64,000 nucleotides of DNA from Candidatus Zixiibacteriota bacterium (GCA_024641335.1 JAHEDG010000004.1:39253-103252), one strand, 5' to 3'. Shown: positions 8,801 through 18,278, counted from the stretch's first letter. The notes: generated from the letters alone by a model not told the origin. Translations and numbers: made by a program.

Positions 8801-10542
8801 AATATCCCGACAACGCGGATGACAGACTCTATACGAAATATTTAACAGTAGAAGATTCCACCGCCTCTATCGGTTTCTACCATTGGTACAGCTTCGAATC
8901 CGGATGGGACGGCGGCAATCTATGCGTCTCCTCCGACGCCGGGGCCAGCTGGGAGATTATTGTTCCGGAAGGCGGCTATCCCGATCAGGATATTATCGGA
9001 TTGGATAACGAACCCGGCTTTTCCAGCGAATCCGGAGGCTGGATGGAATCATCATTTTCATTGGCCGATTACGAGGGCATGGCAATCAGGCTAAGATTCC
9101 GTATGGGGTCTGATGGATCGGTTACGGATGACGGGTGGTACATCGACGCGGTAAATATTACCGGGGTCAGAACATGGAGCGCCGATTCCGCCGAACTGTC
9201 TGTCTCTCCTATTTCATTTAATATCACTCTCGATCACGGAAATTCCACTCAGAGCCCCCTGACAATCTCCAACAACGGCAGCGGACTACTTGTTTATGGA
9301 ATAACGCCGATTACCATCGGTACTTTAACGGAATCCCACGACGAACTTCCGGCCATTCGTAGGGACGATGGCGGCAAACATATTTTTCATGAAAGAACAG
9401 GGGAGTTTTTAACAGTTACCTATGACGGGCCGAAAACCGAGGAATCGGACGGGGAAACCGGCCCGCCGACAATAACTGATTTCGGCGGTCCTGACGAATT
9501 CGGATATATGTGGATCGATTCGAATGAGCCGCAGGGTCCGGATTTCGAATGGGTGGATATATCGGTGATCGGCCAACCATTGACTTTTGGCGACGATCAA
9601 AACCAGGGACCGTTCGATATGGGCTTTAGCATGCCTTTCTACAACAATTATTTCGGCTCAATCCGAATTTGCTCCAACGGATGGCTTTCCTTCACTTCCT
9701 CTGCCACCAACTTTTCCAATAGCCCTATCCCGGGCAGTTCCGATCCGAACAATCTCATAGCGCCGTTCTGGGATGATTTGAATCCGTCAAATGGCGGTTC
9801 CATCTATTTTTATACCAATAGTACAGACAGCGCCATAGTCGAATACTCCAATATTCCTCGTTTCGCCGGCGGCGGGTCATTGACATTTGAGGTGATCCTT
9901 ACTTCAGGTGGAGATATCACATTCCAGTATCTCTCGATGGAGGCGGATCTATCCTCATGTACTGTCGGAATAGAGAACGGTGACGGTTCTATCGGGCTTC
10001 AGGCGGTATACGACGGCACCTACGTGGAAAACAATCTCGCCACTATATTCAAGCTCCCGGCTTTCTGGCTATTCCCGGAATTTTCAGGCGGATACGCTTT
10101 GCCCGGCCAATCGGTTGATTTAGATATCACGTTCGACGCTACCGAGCTCAATGACGGCCGATATACCGGTTACCTTAGAATAAACTCCAACGATCCTGAT
10201 AATCCGGTTTATGCCGTCTACTGCACCCTGACCGTCGGAGAACTGGTCGATATCGACGATATCGCCGGTAATATACCATCCGCCTTCAGTCTGAATCAGA
10301 ACTATCCCAATCCGTTCAACCCATCTACGTCAATACAATACGCGCTGCCTGAACAATCTCATGTCACTATTATCATCTACGATATTCTCGGCAGACAGGT
10401 CGAGAGATTGATGGACCGGGTTCAACCGGCCGGTTATTACGATCTGGTCTGGAACGCCTCCGATAAGCGTTCCGGCGTTTACTTCGCCAGGCTGGAAACG
10501 GAAAGCCATACCGGAACGATAAAAATGGTATTGCTGAAGTAA
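5884..10542 (+). CDS. Gingipain-type (C25) cysteine protease with multidomain tail and sorting domain
   Basis: A 1,552-residue secreted protein. The signal peptide is followed by a pro-region (residues about 30-235) and a C25 peptidase (about 245-600): VLLVGDHQQIP, YYGRFSA, the catalytic histidine in NYTAHGSHDGW (about 453), the catalytic cysteine in AVGNCCLTCTF (485/486) and GAVGYIGGSNSSY. Then two CARDB-like Ig domains (NNNNLIDFGEA; GNGIFEAGETAE), an immune-inhibitor-A/MAM-like jelly roll (WVGDGSWQWG to DDGWYIDAVNITG), an anchor-type domain (CSNGWLSFTSS), and a terminal sorting domain (LNQNYPNPFNPST, YDILGRQVERL, ending MVLLK). Start 5884 is preferred because GGAGGAATCG precedes it. Likely an extracellular endopeptidase. 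Confidence 0.9.
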   Translation: MRKAANRITLAGILIGAFFISASADQTVRFSDIKSGTAILNQDRNGLTIAVDIGSIEFRSLIIPDGEFTAVGIDGFARSQRIGEPNLPMINKTLTIPLGCELSAEVLEFEIEEIDLADYGLTSPIVPVQPSLSKSENPGSVPFEYNRAIYNQNGYYGLPLTETSEIGIMRALKLGEISVAPVEYNPESNSLRVYKRMVIRVNYLHPDWSATTEARIRYFSPFYEPVYDQIFNYEPLPPTILDDLVTYPVKYVIIADRMFEAQLQPFIAWKVKKGFQVITGYTDDIGGSNTAIKAYIRGLYENSNPPDDPAPSFVLLVGDHQQIPAFDYSDHISDLDFCEFTGDHNPEIYYGRFSAQNTSQLQPQIDKTLEYEQYLMPDPSYLGNVTMIAGVDPTYAPTHGNGQINYGTNIYFNSEHGLYSNTWLYPASNDPGAAAAIRATVNQGVGFINYTAHGSHDGWANPEFSSSQVGALTNVHKYTTAVGNCCLTCTFGTDYSTPCAGEVWLQSADKGAVGYIGGSNSSYWDEDYYWGVGYGPIMGQGPSYEQTGLGAYDGVFHDHAEPVSQRYVVNDALVFCGNMAVQESGSSLINYYWEIYHLMGDPSVSTYLGVPTANTVQQPETIVLGANTVHISADPASYIGLSKNGVFHGGAYVDESGVVDMSITPFDVPGTADIVITGQNKEPYVSTIQVIAPSGPYVIFDSSAVNDSVGNNNNLIDFGEAILLDVQLMNVGPDTAFGVFALLTTEDEYVTITDSVEVYGTIAGDLAFVNIENAYGFDVAVGVPDRHSISFSLTVSDANDETWGSNFTLQAHAPVINFVELSIDDNSGNGNGIFEAGETAEMTVTLINSGSSSASSVTGVLSSNDEYVTISDANGSFGDLDSNGGRGDNSTDVYIITAHNDYPPGHSVLFGLALQSVDGYAQNLQFILRAVESFEYDDGGWVGDGSWQWGEPGSGPGSAYDGTKVWATNLTEEYPDNADDRLYTKYLTVEDSTASIGFYHWYSFESGWDGGNLCVSSDAGASWEIIVPEGGYPDQDIIGLDNEPGFSSESGGWMESSFSLADYEGMAIRLRFRMGSDGSVTDDGWYIDAVNITGVRTWSADSAELSVSPISFNITLDHGNSTQSPLTISNNGSGLLVYGITPITIGTLTESHDELPAIRRDDGGKHIFHERTGEFLTVTYDGPKTEESDGETGPPTITDFGGPDEFGYMWIDSNEPQGPDFEWVDISVIGQPLTFGDDQNQGPFDMGFSMPFYNNYFGSIRICSNGWLSFTSSATNFSNSPIPGSSDPNNLIAPFWDDLNPSNGGSIYFYTNSTDSAIVEYSNIPRFAGGGSLTFEVILTSGGDITFQYLSMEADLSSCTVGIENGDGSIGLQAVYDGTYVENNLATIFKLPAFWLFPEFSGGYALPGQSVDLDITFDATELNDGRYTGYLRINSNDPDNPVYAVYCTLTVGELVDIDDIAGNIPSAFSLNQNYPNPFNPSTSIQYALPEQSHVTIIIYDILGRQVERLMDRVQPAGYYDLVWNASDKRSGVYFARLETESHTGTIKMVLLK

Positions 10543-10562
10543 AAGTTCAATCAATAAAAATC

Positions 10563-10592
10563 AAAGGCGGCTTTCTAAGGCCGCCTTTTTTA
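10563..10592 (+). terminator. Rho-independent terminator after the C25 protease
   Basis: Nine-base-pair stem AAAGGCGGC (10563-10571) / GCCGCCTTT (10580-10588) with an 8-base loop and a T-run to 10591. It separates the protease from the convergent gene ending at 10614 and may act in both directions. Confidence 0.9.
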
Positions 10593-10613
10593 ATTCTATT
10601 CTAATCTATCCGG

Positions 10614-12188
10614 CTACCACCAGACCTGCAGGCCGTCCTCTATAGTGAATATTCGTTCCTCTTTGTCGGAATCGATTTCCACTAACCAATATAACGATCC
10701 GGTCGGGACATTTTCGAAGTTCAGCGGTTTGTCTTCGGCGGTCGATTTCCCCGATGATTGCCAGCCATCATCGAAATAAAAGAGTTCGTATTCTTTACCG
10801 GAGTTGAAATATGCCCTGGCGACGCCATCGGTGGAGATCTCCTGTTTCCGTTTTGTGGTGGATGTCAGGGTCAGGGTGGTCGGCAGGTTGTCTTCGGGAC
10901 GCAATTCCCGCTCGTGGCCGTCGGGATCGAGAATAAAGGGCCTGCCCCAGGGGACGATCTTTTCGTCAAGATAAAGCGCCGGAAGATAAGCGATATCCCG
11001 TCCCATATCGGTGAATACGGCTTTGCCGGCTTCGATCCTGCCCCAGTGTATCGGCTGCCATTCGCCGGAATTGAACACGCAGAGATAGGCTATATCCACC
11101 GAATCGGGAATCTCTTGTTCAAATCCGATGGTCACATCGCAGGCATCGACATAGTCTGCGGTAACGTCAGCATAGCTTCTCCCGGCCAGCCAGCGAGGGA
11201 CTTTCTCCTGTTTTCGTTTTTGAAAAATCAAATTTTCTTTCTGTTTGCCGAAGGTCTTGCGATATACTTTAGCCAGCTTGTTGGCCAGACGGTATTCCCC
11301 GGGATTAGCCTCGGCTCCCATGAACGGCACGACTTTGCCGTCGGGCGTAACGATAGCGTTCCAGGCGTGATTATTTCCTGAATTCGCCCAGTAGGGAGTA
11401 TAATCGCTGGTCACCGGCAGACCGTTGGCCCGCAGCGCGTAGATGGTCACGTTGGTCATATCCTCGCATCGTCCCAATCCGTTGTTGAGCATCTCCGAGA
11501 GTCCCTGATCGGTGGGATGATAATAGAAGCGCGGATTGAATGTAAACCAGGTCATAACATCGTTATTGATAAGCTTGGTCGCCTCGATCGGGTCGGCCGG
11601 GTCGGTCATACGGGAATCGAATCCGGCATATTTTGTCAGGAACATCGAGCGCCATTCCTCCAGAGGCTCGTTGCTTCCGCGGTACGGAAGGATATATTCG
11701 CAAAAAGTCTGAAATGAAAAACGTTTCGCCCATGGTTTTCCGCGCCATGCTTTGAAAGCGTTATCGATCTGATCGATTAAGAATCCCGAGGTAATAGCGT
11801 CCCAATCATCAACGGTCTCCTGTTTATCGAAATCGAGCGGTCCATACCGCGATTCCAGCGTATCGAAAGCAGCCAGTAAAGCGTCGAAATCGGGGTAATC
11901 GAGCACGTTAAATTCGATCTCGCTGCCCAGGGTATCTTTCAGCGCGTAGGTCACGCAGCTGTGTCCTTCCATGTTGCCGATCAGGTAACAGGCCGCCTGG
12001 TATTTGAGGGTATCGGGATCTGATTTATAGTGGTTCAGAGTTTTCTCCAGCTCGACCCGGTTGGTGCCCGCTTTTTCCAGTATCTCGTTTACTTCCGGAG
12101 GGAAGGTCGAATCTCCGGCGATGATAATATTAAACGGGAGTATCACGGCCGTGATAAGGGACGCCGCGAATCTTGTTTTACCGATCAT
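10614..12188 (-). CDS. Secreted transglutaminase-like domain protein
   Basis: A 524-residue exported protein with a transglutaminase-type cysteine-protease core. After a signal peptide (FAASLITAVILPFNIIIAG) come helical segments, then the core: catalytic cysteine 241 in GLGRCEDMTN, histidine 274 in NNHAWNAIV and a nearby aspartate in TPDGKVVPF, the usual Cys-His-Asp triad. The C-terminal half (SYADVTADYVDACDVTIGF onward) looks like beta domains of the type found beside such cores. Start at 12188 has GGAGGATTT and avoids overlap with the upstream gene; a longer reading to 12281 would overlap it. Only 22 bp separate it from the ornithine-cyclodeaminase-like gene. Peptidase is a likelier role than cross-linking. 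Confidence 0.8.
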   Translation of the reverse strand: MIGKTRFAASLITAVILPFNIIIAGDSTFPPEVNEILEKAGTNRVELEKTLNHYKSDPDTLKYQAACYLIGNMEGHSCVTYALKDTLGSEIEFNVLDYPDFDALLAAFDTLESRYGPLDFDKQETVDDWDAITSGFLIDQIDNAFKAWRGKPWAKRFSFQTFCEYILPYRGSNEPLEEWRSMFLTKYAGFDSRMTDPADPIEATKLINNDVMTWFTFNPRFYYHPTDQGLSEMLNNGLGRCEDMTNVTIYALRANGLPVTSDYTPYWANSGNNHAWNAIVTPDGKVVPFMGAEANPGEYRLANKLAKVYRKTFGKQKENLIFQKRKQEKVPRWLAGRSYADVTADYVDACDVTIGFEQEIPDSVDIAYLCVFNSGEWQPIHWGRIEAGKAVFTDMGRDIAYLPALYLDEKIVPWGRPFILDPDGHERELRPEDNLPTTLTLTSTTKRKQEISTDGVARAYFNSGKEYELFYFDDGWQSSGKSTAEDKPLNFENVPTGSLYWLVEIDSDKEERIFTIEDGLQVWW

Positions 12189-12210
12189 AAATCCTCCGCT
12201 TGAGAGCAAC

Positions 12211-13191
12211 CTATATCTTCGCCTCGATGCCGACACCGGCCCGCACCGCTTTATCATAAACCAGTTTCGCGGTAGCGGCATCCTGAATGGCCAGACCGTT
12301 CGATTTGAAAAGAGTGATCTCGCTATCGCCTGCTCTACCCGGTTTTTTTCCTGTTATAATTTCACCGAGCTCGGCATACATATGCGATTTATTTATAGCC
12401 CCCTCCTGTATGGGGATCATGATATCTCCCGCCTCCTTCAGACAGGCCTCGTATGAGTCGGCGACAAATTTCGACCGTTTGATAATAGCTGTATCCAGCT
12501 CGCGGGCGTTGGGGGTGTGCGATCCGATTCCGTTGATATGAGTTCCCTCTCGCGCCTTCGAGCCGTCGAAAATGGGGGTGGACGACGACGTGGCGGTACA
12601 GATGATATCGCATTGGGCTAATATCTGATCGGCCGAGGTTGCCTTGGCGATCTCGATATCGAGCTTTGGCCCCATCTCGGCGATGAACGATTTGATCGCC
12701 TCATCGGAGATATCGTAGACGAACGCTTTGGAAAGCTCCCTCGCCTCGGCTGTCGCCCAGAGCTGCATCTTCGCCTGAACCCCGGCGCCGAAAATACCGG
12801 CGATCTGCCGTTTATCATCGCGAGCCAGGTATTTGGCGGCGACACCGCTGGCCGCGCCGGTACGTACGGCAGTCAGGTAGCCGCCGTCCATGATACAGAT
12901 AACGTCTCCCGTGGCCGGGTCCTGCAGAAGCACCTTACCGATGGTTGTGGGCATATTGTGTTGTTTGGGGTTGTTCTTGTAAACCGTCACTACCTTGCAG
13001 GCCAACGCTCCCGAATCTTTGAGATAAGCGGGCATATAGAGCGCCAGACCGTCGGGCGGTGTGATATTTATCCGAAGCGGTAAAACCGCGGTGCCGTTGG
13101 CTAATTCTGCGAACGCTTTTTCCACCGCCTCCATGCAGTCTTTCATTTCGAGGACATTTATGACATCTTCCCGGGAAAGCAACAAGGGCAT
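12211..13191 (-). CDS. Ornithine cyclodeaminase / mu-crystallin family NAD(P)-dependent enzyme
   Basis: A 326-residue protein of the OCD/alanine dehydrogenase/mu-crystallin family. Diagnostic stretches are the N-terminal LLSREDVINVLEMKDCMEAVE, the lysine-bearing GALACKVVTVYKNNP, the GGYLTAVRTGAASGVAAKYL signature and the nucleotide loop AGIFGAGVQA followed by TSSSTPIF and GIGSHTPNARELD. Members either deaminate and cyclize ornithine to proline, act as alanine or ketimine reductases, or make precursors such as diaminopropionate; motifs alone do not separate these. Cytoplasmic. Start at 13191 is preceded by AAAGGAGGAAACG. It leads a two-gene unit with the secreted transglutaminase-like protein, though a shared function is not obvious. 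Confidence 0.9.
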   Translation of the reverse strand: MPLLLSREDVINVLEMKDCMEAVEKAFAELANGTAVLPLRINITPPDGLALYMPAYLKDSGALACKVVTVYKNNPKQHNMPTTIGKVLLQDPATGDVICIMDGGYLTAVRTGAASGVAAKYLARDDKRQIAGIFGAGVQAKMQLWATAEARELSKAFVYDISDEAIKSFIAEMGPKLDIEIAKATSADQILAQCDIICTATSSSTPIFDGSKAREGTHINGIGSHTPNARELDTAIIKRSKFVADSYEACLKEAGDIMIPIQEGAINKSHMYAELGEIITGKKPGRAGDSEITLFKSNGLAIQDAATAKLVYDKAVRAGVGIEAKI

Positions 13192-13334
13192 CGTTTCCTC
13201 CTTTATCCGAACAGATTACACCATACCCAGAACATTTAAGACAGTATATCGCCGGGGATCGGGCGAGGCAAGGGGTTTTACGGAGATTAGGGTCTTATAG
13301 CAATTGCCGGGATTTTTCCTGCGATTACGTATGA

Positions 13335-13364
13335 GCCGGTCCCGGATCGCATACCCGAACCGGC
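13335..13364 (-). terminator. Hairpin downstream of the S8 protease, weak terminator
   Basis: Arms GCCGGT (13335-13340) and ACCGGC (13359-13364) with further pairing inside. It sits 15 bases past the stop of the gene ending at 13379, but no U-run follows on the minus strand, so intrinsic termination is uncertain. Confidence 0.35.
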
Positions 13365-13378
13365 CCTACCTTCGAGGA

Positions 13379-15760
13379 TTACTTCAATAGAGTAACCGCT
13401 TTTGACTCAACGAAATCACCGGCTTTTAGTTTGTATAAATAGACGCCGGAAGTAACACCGGAGGCGTTCCAAACAACTTCGTGATATCCGGCAGGTCTTG
13501 ACTCGTTAAGAATTGTCTCGATTTTCTGACCTGAGAGATTGAATATTTCTATTTCTACATATGAATCCAGCGGAAGCGCGAATTCTATTATTGTTTGAGA
13601 ATTAAAGGGGTTAGGATATGCGGAATTCAAAGCGAATGCTTTAGGTATCTCCTCATTAGGAGAAGATTGCTTGGGAATCTTCGGGTCCGGTTCCTCCGGG
13701 ACAACAACGGTAATAGTAACGAACGGAGGTCTCTCGGATTCAGCGTATTGATTAAAGGCAACCACTGTATAATCGGCATCGTCAACCCAATATGCGATCG
13801 GACCGGGATGCGGCGTTGAAAATTCAATTTCTTCATATTGGTTATTCAGCGAAGGTAGAGACGCTATAAGGACCCAATCCGGCTCTATGCCATGAACCAT
13901 TCGATATACAGCATACCCGTCTATTTCGTTTGTTGGACTGGGATTCCAGGTAATCAAGGGATGAAACGTTGGAGAGGGTGATACAGAGAGATTACTTGGA
14001 GGTTGCTGTGTGCCATCGGCCAGAATAGTAAATGCGAATTCGCAGTCCTGCCAGTGGTTTGGATACCAACCGAGATATGTTAAAGGCGGCCAAGCCCGAA
14101 AGCGCCAGACCTCATAAACGTAGGTACGCAGAGTCGCGCCATTTTGGTCGGAAGAGACGACTTCACATCTGCGAATTCCGTAATTAGGATCGGATGCCGA
14201 CCAGCCATGCGTAAGACAATCTATGCCCCATACTACAGGCGTTGAAGTGATTGGGTCAAGCAAAGGTGGCTGGCAATCACAATCCAGATAGTTGAGATCG
14301 TAGAGAACTTCGTACCGTTTCACAATATAATTCCAATGGTCGGGAAGAACCCGCGTTCCCGAAAATCGCCATTCTTGCCCCGGCGGGTCAGGATTAGCAA
14401 GGTACGGCATGGATCCCGCAGCAGTACATGTATAAATTCTGTTAGGTCGACTAATGAAATCCAATGCGGCCCCGGCATTCACTCGACCATAACCCGTTAG
14501 GTTGTCGTAACCCGATGGCGGTATGTCGACCGCAGTATTAACGATAACGTATCTAAAATTGCTGCCGAACGCCGGAAGCTGGTTGTAAAAATCGAGGAGT
14601 CCTACTAAACCGCTGACATGAGGTGCGGCAAAAGACGTGCCCCCATCGTAGTTATAAGTGTTGCCAAAACTGGTGGAATAAATCTCGTGAACTGAATTTC
14701 CTTCCAGAGCAGTGCCGCCGGGCGCTACTACATCCAGGCCTTCGCCCGTACTGGAGAAATTGCTTTTTAAGTTTCTGTCTGTGAAGGCCCCTACGCTCAG
14801 AACCCAGTCACCGGGATAAGATGCCGGAAATAACGGCGTATCGTTAGCCTGATTTCCCCGGGCGGCGACGACCAGATGCCCCATATCATGAGCGATGCCG
14901 AATTCCTGATGCACTAAACTCTGGAAATCGAGCGATCCCCAACTGTTATTCAGAACATCCGCGCCGCCATTTTGAATGGCATCAATCACCGAGTTGTAAA
15001 TGTGAACTTCATCATAAGTATGGATGTCTTTTGAGTAAATCTAAGAATTCCAGGTAACCCCGGCTATACCTTGCGCATTGTTCCCTTGCGCCGCCGCAAT
15101 TCCGGTTACGAAAGTACCATGGCTGCTGAAATATTCACCCGGGCCATCGCCCGCAAGCCGGTCGGCATATTCAATATGTCCCTGCACTCCGTTGTCTATG
15201 ATTCCTATTACTGTTGAGGCGTCGCCCTGAGTAAGATCCCATGCTTCCGGCGCATCGATATCAGCGTCAGGAACGCTTCCCTGATTCTGCCCGGTGTTAT
15301 GCATGCCCCACTGTAGCGAAAAAGAGCTGTCATCCGGTTCGAACGCCAACTGGCCGGTACCGTTTTTGTCAGAGAAATATACGTCCGGGTAGTCCTTGAG
15401 CTTCTCGTTAAGGGCATCTCTTTTCGCGGGATCGGCCAGATAAATTCTGTAGATTCTATCCAGCCGGGCTTGCCTGGCGAACAATTGCGGAAATCTACTT
15501 GACTGAATAATAGTATCGGCCGGATTGAAATCCGGAAAGGCGACTGTTATAATCTCGGCGCTGCAGCAAAGAAGCGTCGCTTTCAACGAGTCCGGATTGA
15601 AAGTAACTTGACTTACCTGCGCCGATAAAGCGCCCTTAGGCATCTCTACAACGTTTTCCGCAAACATGGTGATCACTTCATGGTCGTATGCGTCCGCGAG
15701 CAATTGAGGAGAAGTGCCAAAGAATAGGGCGATTGCGAGTAGAATTGATCCGCTATTCAT
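13379..15760 (-). pseudogene. Subtilisin-like (S8) protease with type IX tail, split by one in-frame amber codon
   Basis: One continuous reading frame of 793 codons apart from a TAG at 15041-15043 (codon 240). Before it: signal peptide, catalytic Asp189 (IGIIDNGVQGH) and His214 (SSHGTFVTGIA). After it: IYSKDIHTYDEV, oxyanion asparagine in LNNSWGS, catalytic Ser376 (GGTSFAAPHVSG), fibronectin-like regions (SNLSVSPSPTFHPLITWNPSP), and a sorting domain (LNSAYPNPFNSQT, IFNLSGQKIE, ending AVTLLK). Subtilases usually have lysine where the TAG falls (GVxWNxKI), so AAG to TAG by one substitution fits. All triad residues and a GAAGGAGGAAAC ribosome binding site are intact, so the lesion is recent, a sequencing error, or suppressed. 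A GTG at 14989 could only restart a protein lacking Asp and His. Confidence 0.85.
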
Positions 15761-15784
15761 GTTTCCTCCTTCAGCATAGTCTTT

Positions 15785-16725
15785 TTAGAAGGTTAGCTGA
15801 GTGATCGCGGTGCCGTCCCAGTTCATTATCCATAATCTTCCATTATCCTTACGCGTGTCTGTAAATACGATTTTCTGGCCATCCGGCGAGAAGTTCGGCC
15901 GCAAGCCGAATCTACGAAGCTGTGTTGTCTGCTCACTGCCAGGTTCAAGGGTCCAGATGCTTTCAGCATCGCCATACTCTTGAGCGTGAAAAATAATTCT
16001 GCCCGTAAGAATGTGCATTCTTGGAGCAGGGCTGTGCCATGAAATCTGCGGCAGGGAACACATAACGCGTATGAAATTCCTCGCAGTATCGGTCATACAG
16101 ATAGCGCCAAGAGGTAGCGCCCAATCCAGGTTGATATATACAAGGCTGTCCGCTAGCGCCCAGTCGACCGCCATTCCATAGGGCATCACCATTCTATAAT
16201 TCCCGTTGTCGGGATCCATAATGTAGACACCAGCTTCATCACCCAGATGTTTTGAAAATGCGATATGACCGCCGCCCGGCGACCAGACAGGTCCCCAGTA
16301 TTCTCCGCTCGGAGTCAGGGTATCCACCTGACCACCGGGATATGAGAGCTTCACCAGTCTCCCGCCGGAGTTCGCTACCAGCCACATTCCGCCTTGCGTC
16401 CAGTCTATTCCAAATGTAAACTCGCTTCTGTAAAACAGCCGTTTTCCCGTCCCGTCCGGGCTAATGATATATATTCCCGACGAATCGGGATCGTCAGAAA
16501 ATGGAAAACGATCATGGATATAAGCGATAAGGTCGTGATGTGCCGACCAGACGGCGTAATAGTCTATCGTTGTGGTTAGCGGAAACTGATTCGGCTTCGA
16601 GGGATTATCGCCGCAGGCCAAATACGGCAGGGAAATATTATAATGACCAACAGAGAGAGGGTACCGATATTTCGGAAAGATAAACAACCTATATATCGTT
16701 GCCCAGGATAATTCTTATTACTCAT
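15785..16725 (-). CDS. TolB-like PD40 beta-propeller lipoprotein, apparent frameshift in the signal peptide
   Basis: The main frame (15785 to about 16640) encodes repeated PD40/WD40-like blades: YAVWSAHHDLIAYI, SGIYIISPDGTGKRL, GPVWSPGGGHIAFSKH, NGRLWIMNWDGTAITQLTF. Such propellers bind partners in the periplasm or on the surface. In this frame the N-terminus has no good start, only a TTG at 16687 giving a poor leader, yet it contains LPYLACGDN, a clear lipobox. Another frame beginning at ATG 16725 gives a proper n- and h-region (NIGTLSLLVIIIF) that stops at the same point. One base missing near TTTCCC (about 16632-16638) would join them as VIIIFPLPYLACGDN. So this is a lipoprotein gene with a one-base loss or a sequence error. 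It is 24 bp upstream of the S8 protease gene. Confidence 0.75.
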
Positions 16726-16814
16726 ATAAGACCCCCGGAGCAATACACTCTTATTCTAACAAGCCCAATATAAACTTCCTCTATCCATTGTCAATTTAAA
16801 AACAGATTAATCCC

Positions 16815-17546
16815 TTACCTCCGCCCCTTATGCACGAGTATATATTCCCTGGCCAACGCGCCGATTTCGGCGGCCGATTCCTCGGAGAGATGCACATTTT
16901 GCAGTTCTTCCTCGCTGACGTCGGAGCTTTTCTCATATGTAGCCTCTAATATCGCCAGGTCGGCGCCGGCGGCCATTTCGCGAAGCGTCTCGCAATCGCC
17001 GGTATCGCCACTGATAACCACCGTTTCGCCGCCACTGGAGACTCTGTATCCCATCGCCGGTATCGGAGCCAGAACCGATGCCCCCTCGATGCTCCCGCAA
17101 TGAACCACCGGGAAGGCTTCGATAGACATTCCCCCGATCTCGAATTTCTCACCCGGATTCGCCTCGCGAGAGATGACCGTAAAAGGTATGGTCTCTCCGT
17201 AAATTTCGATGAAACTTTCAATTACCGCTTTAACTTCAGCGCACCCCCGGGGCCTGATAACCGGCAGATCATCTTTCCTTCCGATCATCCGCAAAAATCC
17301 CAGAATCGAATGAAGTCCGCCCATGTGATCGAAATGGCCGTGGGTGAAGAAGATTCCGCCGAGATTATCCCTGTTGAGCCTGTTGGCCCGGATATCCCGC
17401 AGCGCCCCATCGCCCGCGTCGATCAGGATAGCCCGGTCATCATTCTCGATCCAGATATGCTGGGCGATACCGGCCCGCGAATGCAGGACTATGACATCGT
17501 GCTTATCGCCCGTCCATCGTTGAAACCCGTCGTTCATATCTCTCAA
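16815..17546 (-). CDS. Metallo-beta-lactamase-fold hydrolase (RNase Z-like group)
   Basis: A 243-residue cytoplasmic MBL-fold enzyme. Metal-binding motif THGHFDHMGG at about residue 69, a second-site histidine in FPVVHCGSIEG, aspartate in VISGDTGDCE, and a late histidine in LQNVHLSEESAAEIG. The HLS-EESA ending matches RNase Z/ElaC-related phosphodiesterases, but the protein lacks the exosite arm of tRNA-processing RNase Z, so it is better called a general MBL hydrolase. The start may be TTG at 17546 (AAAGGAGAG six bases ahead) or ATG at 17537. It stands alone between the lipoprotein gene and a divergent plus-strand gene. Confidence 0.8.
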   Translation of the reverse strand: MRDMNDGFQRWTGDKHDVIVLHSRAGIAQHIWIENDDRAILIDAGDGALRDIRANRLNRDNLGGIFFTHGHFDHMGGLHSILGFLRMIGRKDDLPVIRPRGCAEVKAVIESFIEIYGETIPFTVISREANPGEKFEIGGMSIEAFPVVHCGSIEGASVLAPIPAMGYRVSSGGETVVISGDTGDCETLREMAAGADLAILEATYEKSSDVSEEELQNVHLSEESAAEIGALAREYILVHKGRR

Positions 17547-17680
17547 AACCGCTCTCCTTTCCCTTTCGAAACCTTATTATAGGCTGGAATCATATTACCC
17601 GAAAGCAAAAAGACTGAAACCGAATAACGGAAACTCCGTAATCAAACCAGAGGCTTTGATAATCGGCAGGAGGAAAAATT

Positions 17681-18256
17681 ATGCGAAATATGATTATTGT
17701 TCCGGTGGTTCTTCTGGCATTGCTCTCGACAGCTTTCGCGGCCGGTGACGAATGCCGCGTTATTTCGAGTGGTGATAAATACGATTGCTGTATCGACGAT
17801 TATAATCTCAGAATACGCGACGGCAACGTGATTCTTATCGCGGACGACGGCCGCCGCACCAGGATCAAGATCACCGATGATTACAAGCTGTATATCGACG
17901 GGGAATTGATAGAAACCGACGACGAGCAGAAAGAGATGATAAGAGAATACCGAGATAAGATTATCAAACTTCATGAGGATACCAGGAAGATCGCCATGGA
18001 TGGGGCCAGGCTGGGCGCTCAGGGAGCCGGACTGGGTATTAAAGCGGTAGCATCGGTGATCAACCTCTTAAGCCCCAATTACGACAGCGACGATCTCGAA
18101 CGGGAAATGGAATACGAAGCCCAAAAGATCGAGGCCAAAGCTGACGAACTGGAACGTCAGGCCGAGGAGCTGGAAAGACAGGCCGACGATCTCGAGACTC
18201 TCCAGAGAAAGCTGGAAAAAGAATTCCGCTGGCTGGAGAAGAAATCACGGCTGTAA
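17681..18256 (+). CDS. Periplasmic coiled-coil protein of unknown function
   Basis: A 191-residue exported protein, not recognised with confidence. The signal peptide (MIIVPVVLLALLSTAFA) is followed by a small beta-rich part with paired cysteines (ECRVISSG, YDCCIDDY), a GNVILIADDGRRTRIKI sheet, a short glycine/alanine patch (LGAQGAGLGIKAVASVI) and a long charged coiled coil at residues about 140-191 (KADELERQAEELERQADDL). The layout recalls the DUF2884/YggN group of periplasmic proteins, but that link is tentative. AGGAGGAAAAATT supports the start. Monocistronic, ended by the hairpin at 18279-18313. Confidence 0.75.
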   Translation: MRNMIIVPVVLLALLSTAFAAGDECRVISSGDKYDCCIDDYNLRIRDGNVILIADDGRRTRIKITDDYKLYIDGELIETDDEQKEMIREYRDKIIKLHEDTRKIAMDGARLGAQGAGLGIKAVASVINLLSPNYDSDDLEREMEYEAQKIEAKADELERQAEELERQADDLETLQRKLEKEFRWLEKKSRL

Positions 18257-18278
18257 GTTAGATTATTGAGATAGCCAG

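Noticed and set aside
15041..15043. Pyrrolysine or stop-codon reassignment at the TAG in the S8 protease
   Set aside because: TAG ends several intact genes in the window (for example the genes ending at 147 and at 30630), and no methylamine methyltransferase context or pyl gene is seen.
16620..16660. Programmed -1 frameshift in the TolB-like lipoprotein
   Set aside because: The sequence ATTTCCC does not match a good X_XXY_YYZ slippery heptamer and no downstream pseudoknot is evident; an indel is simpler.
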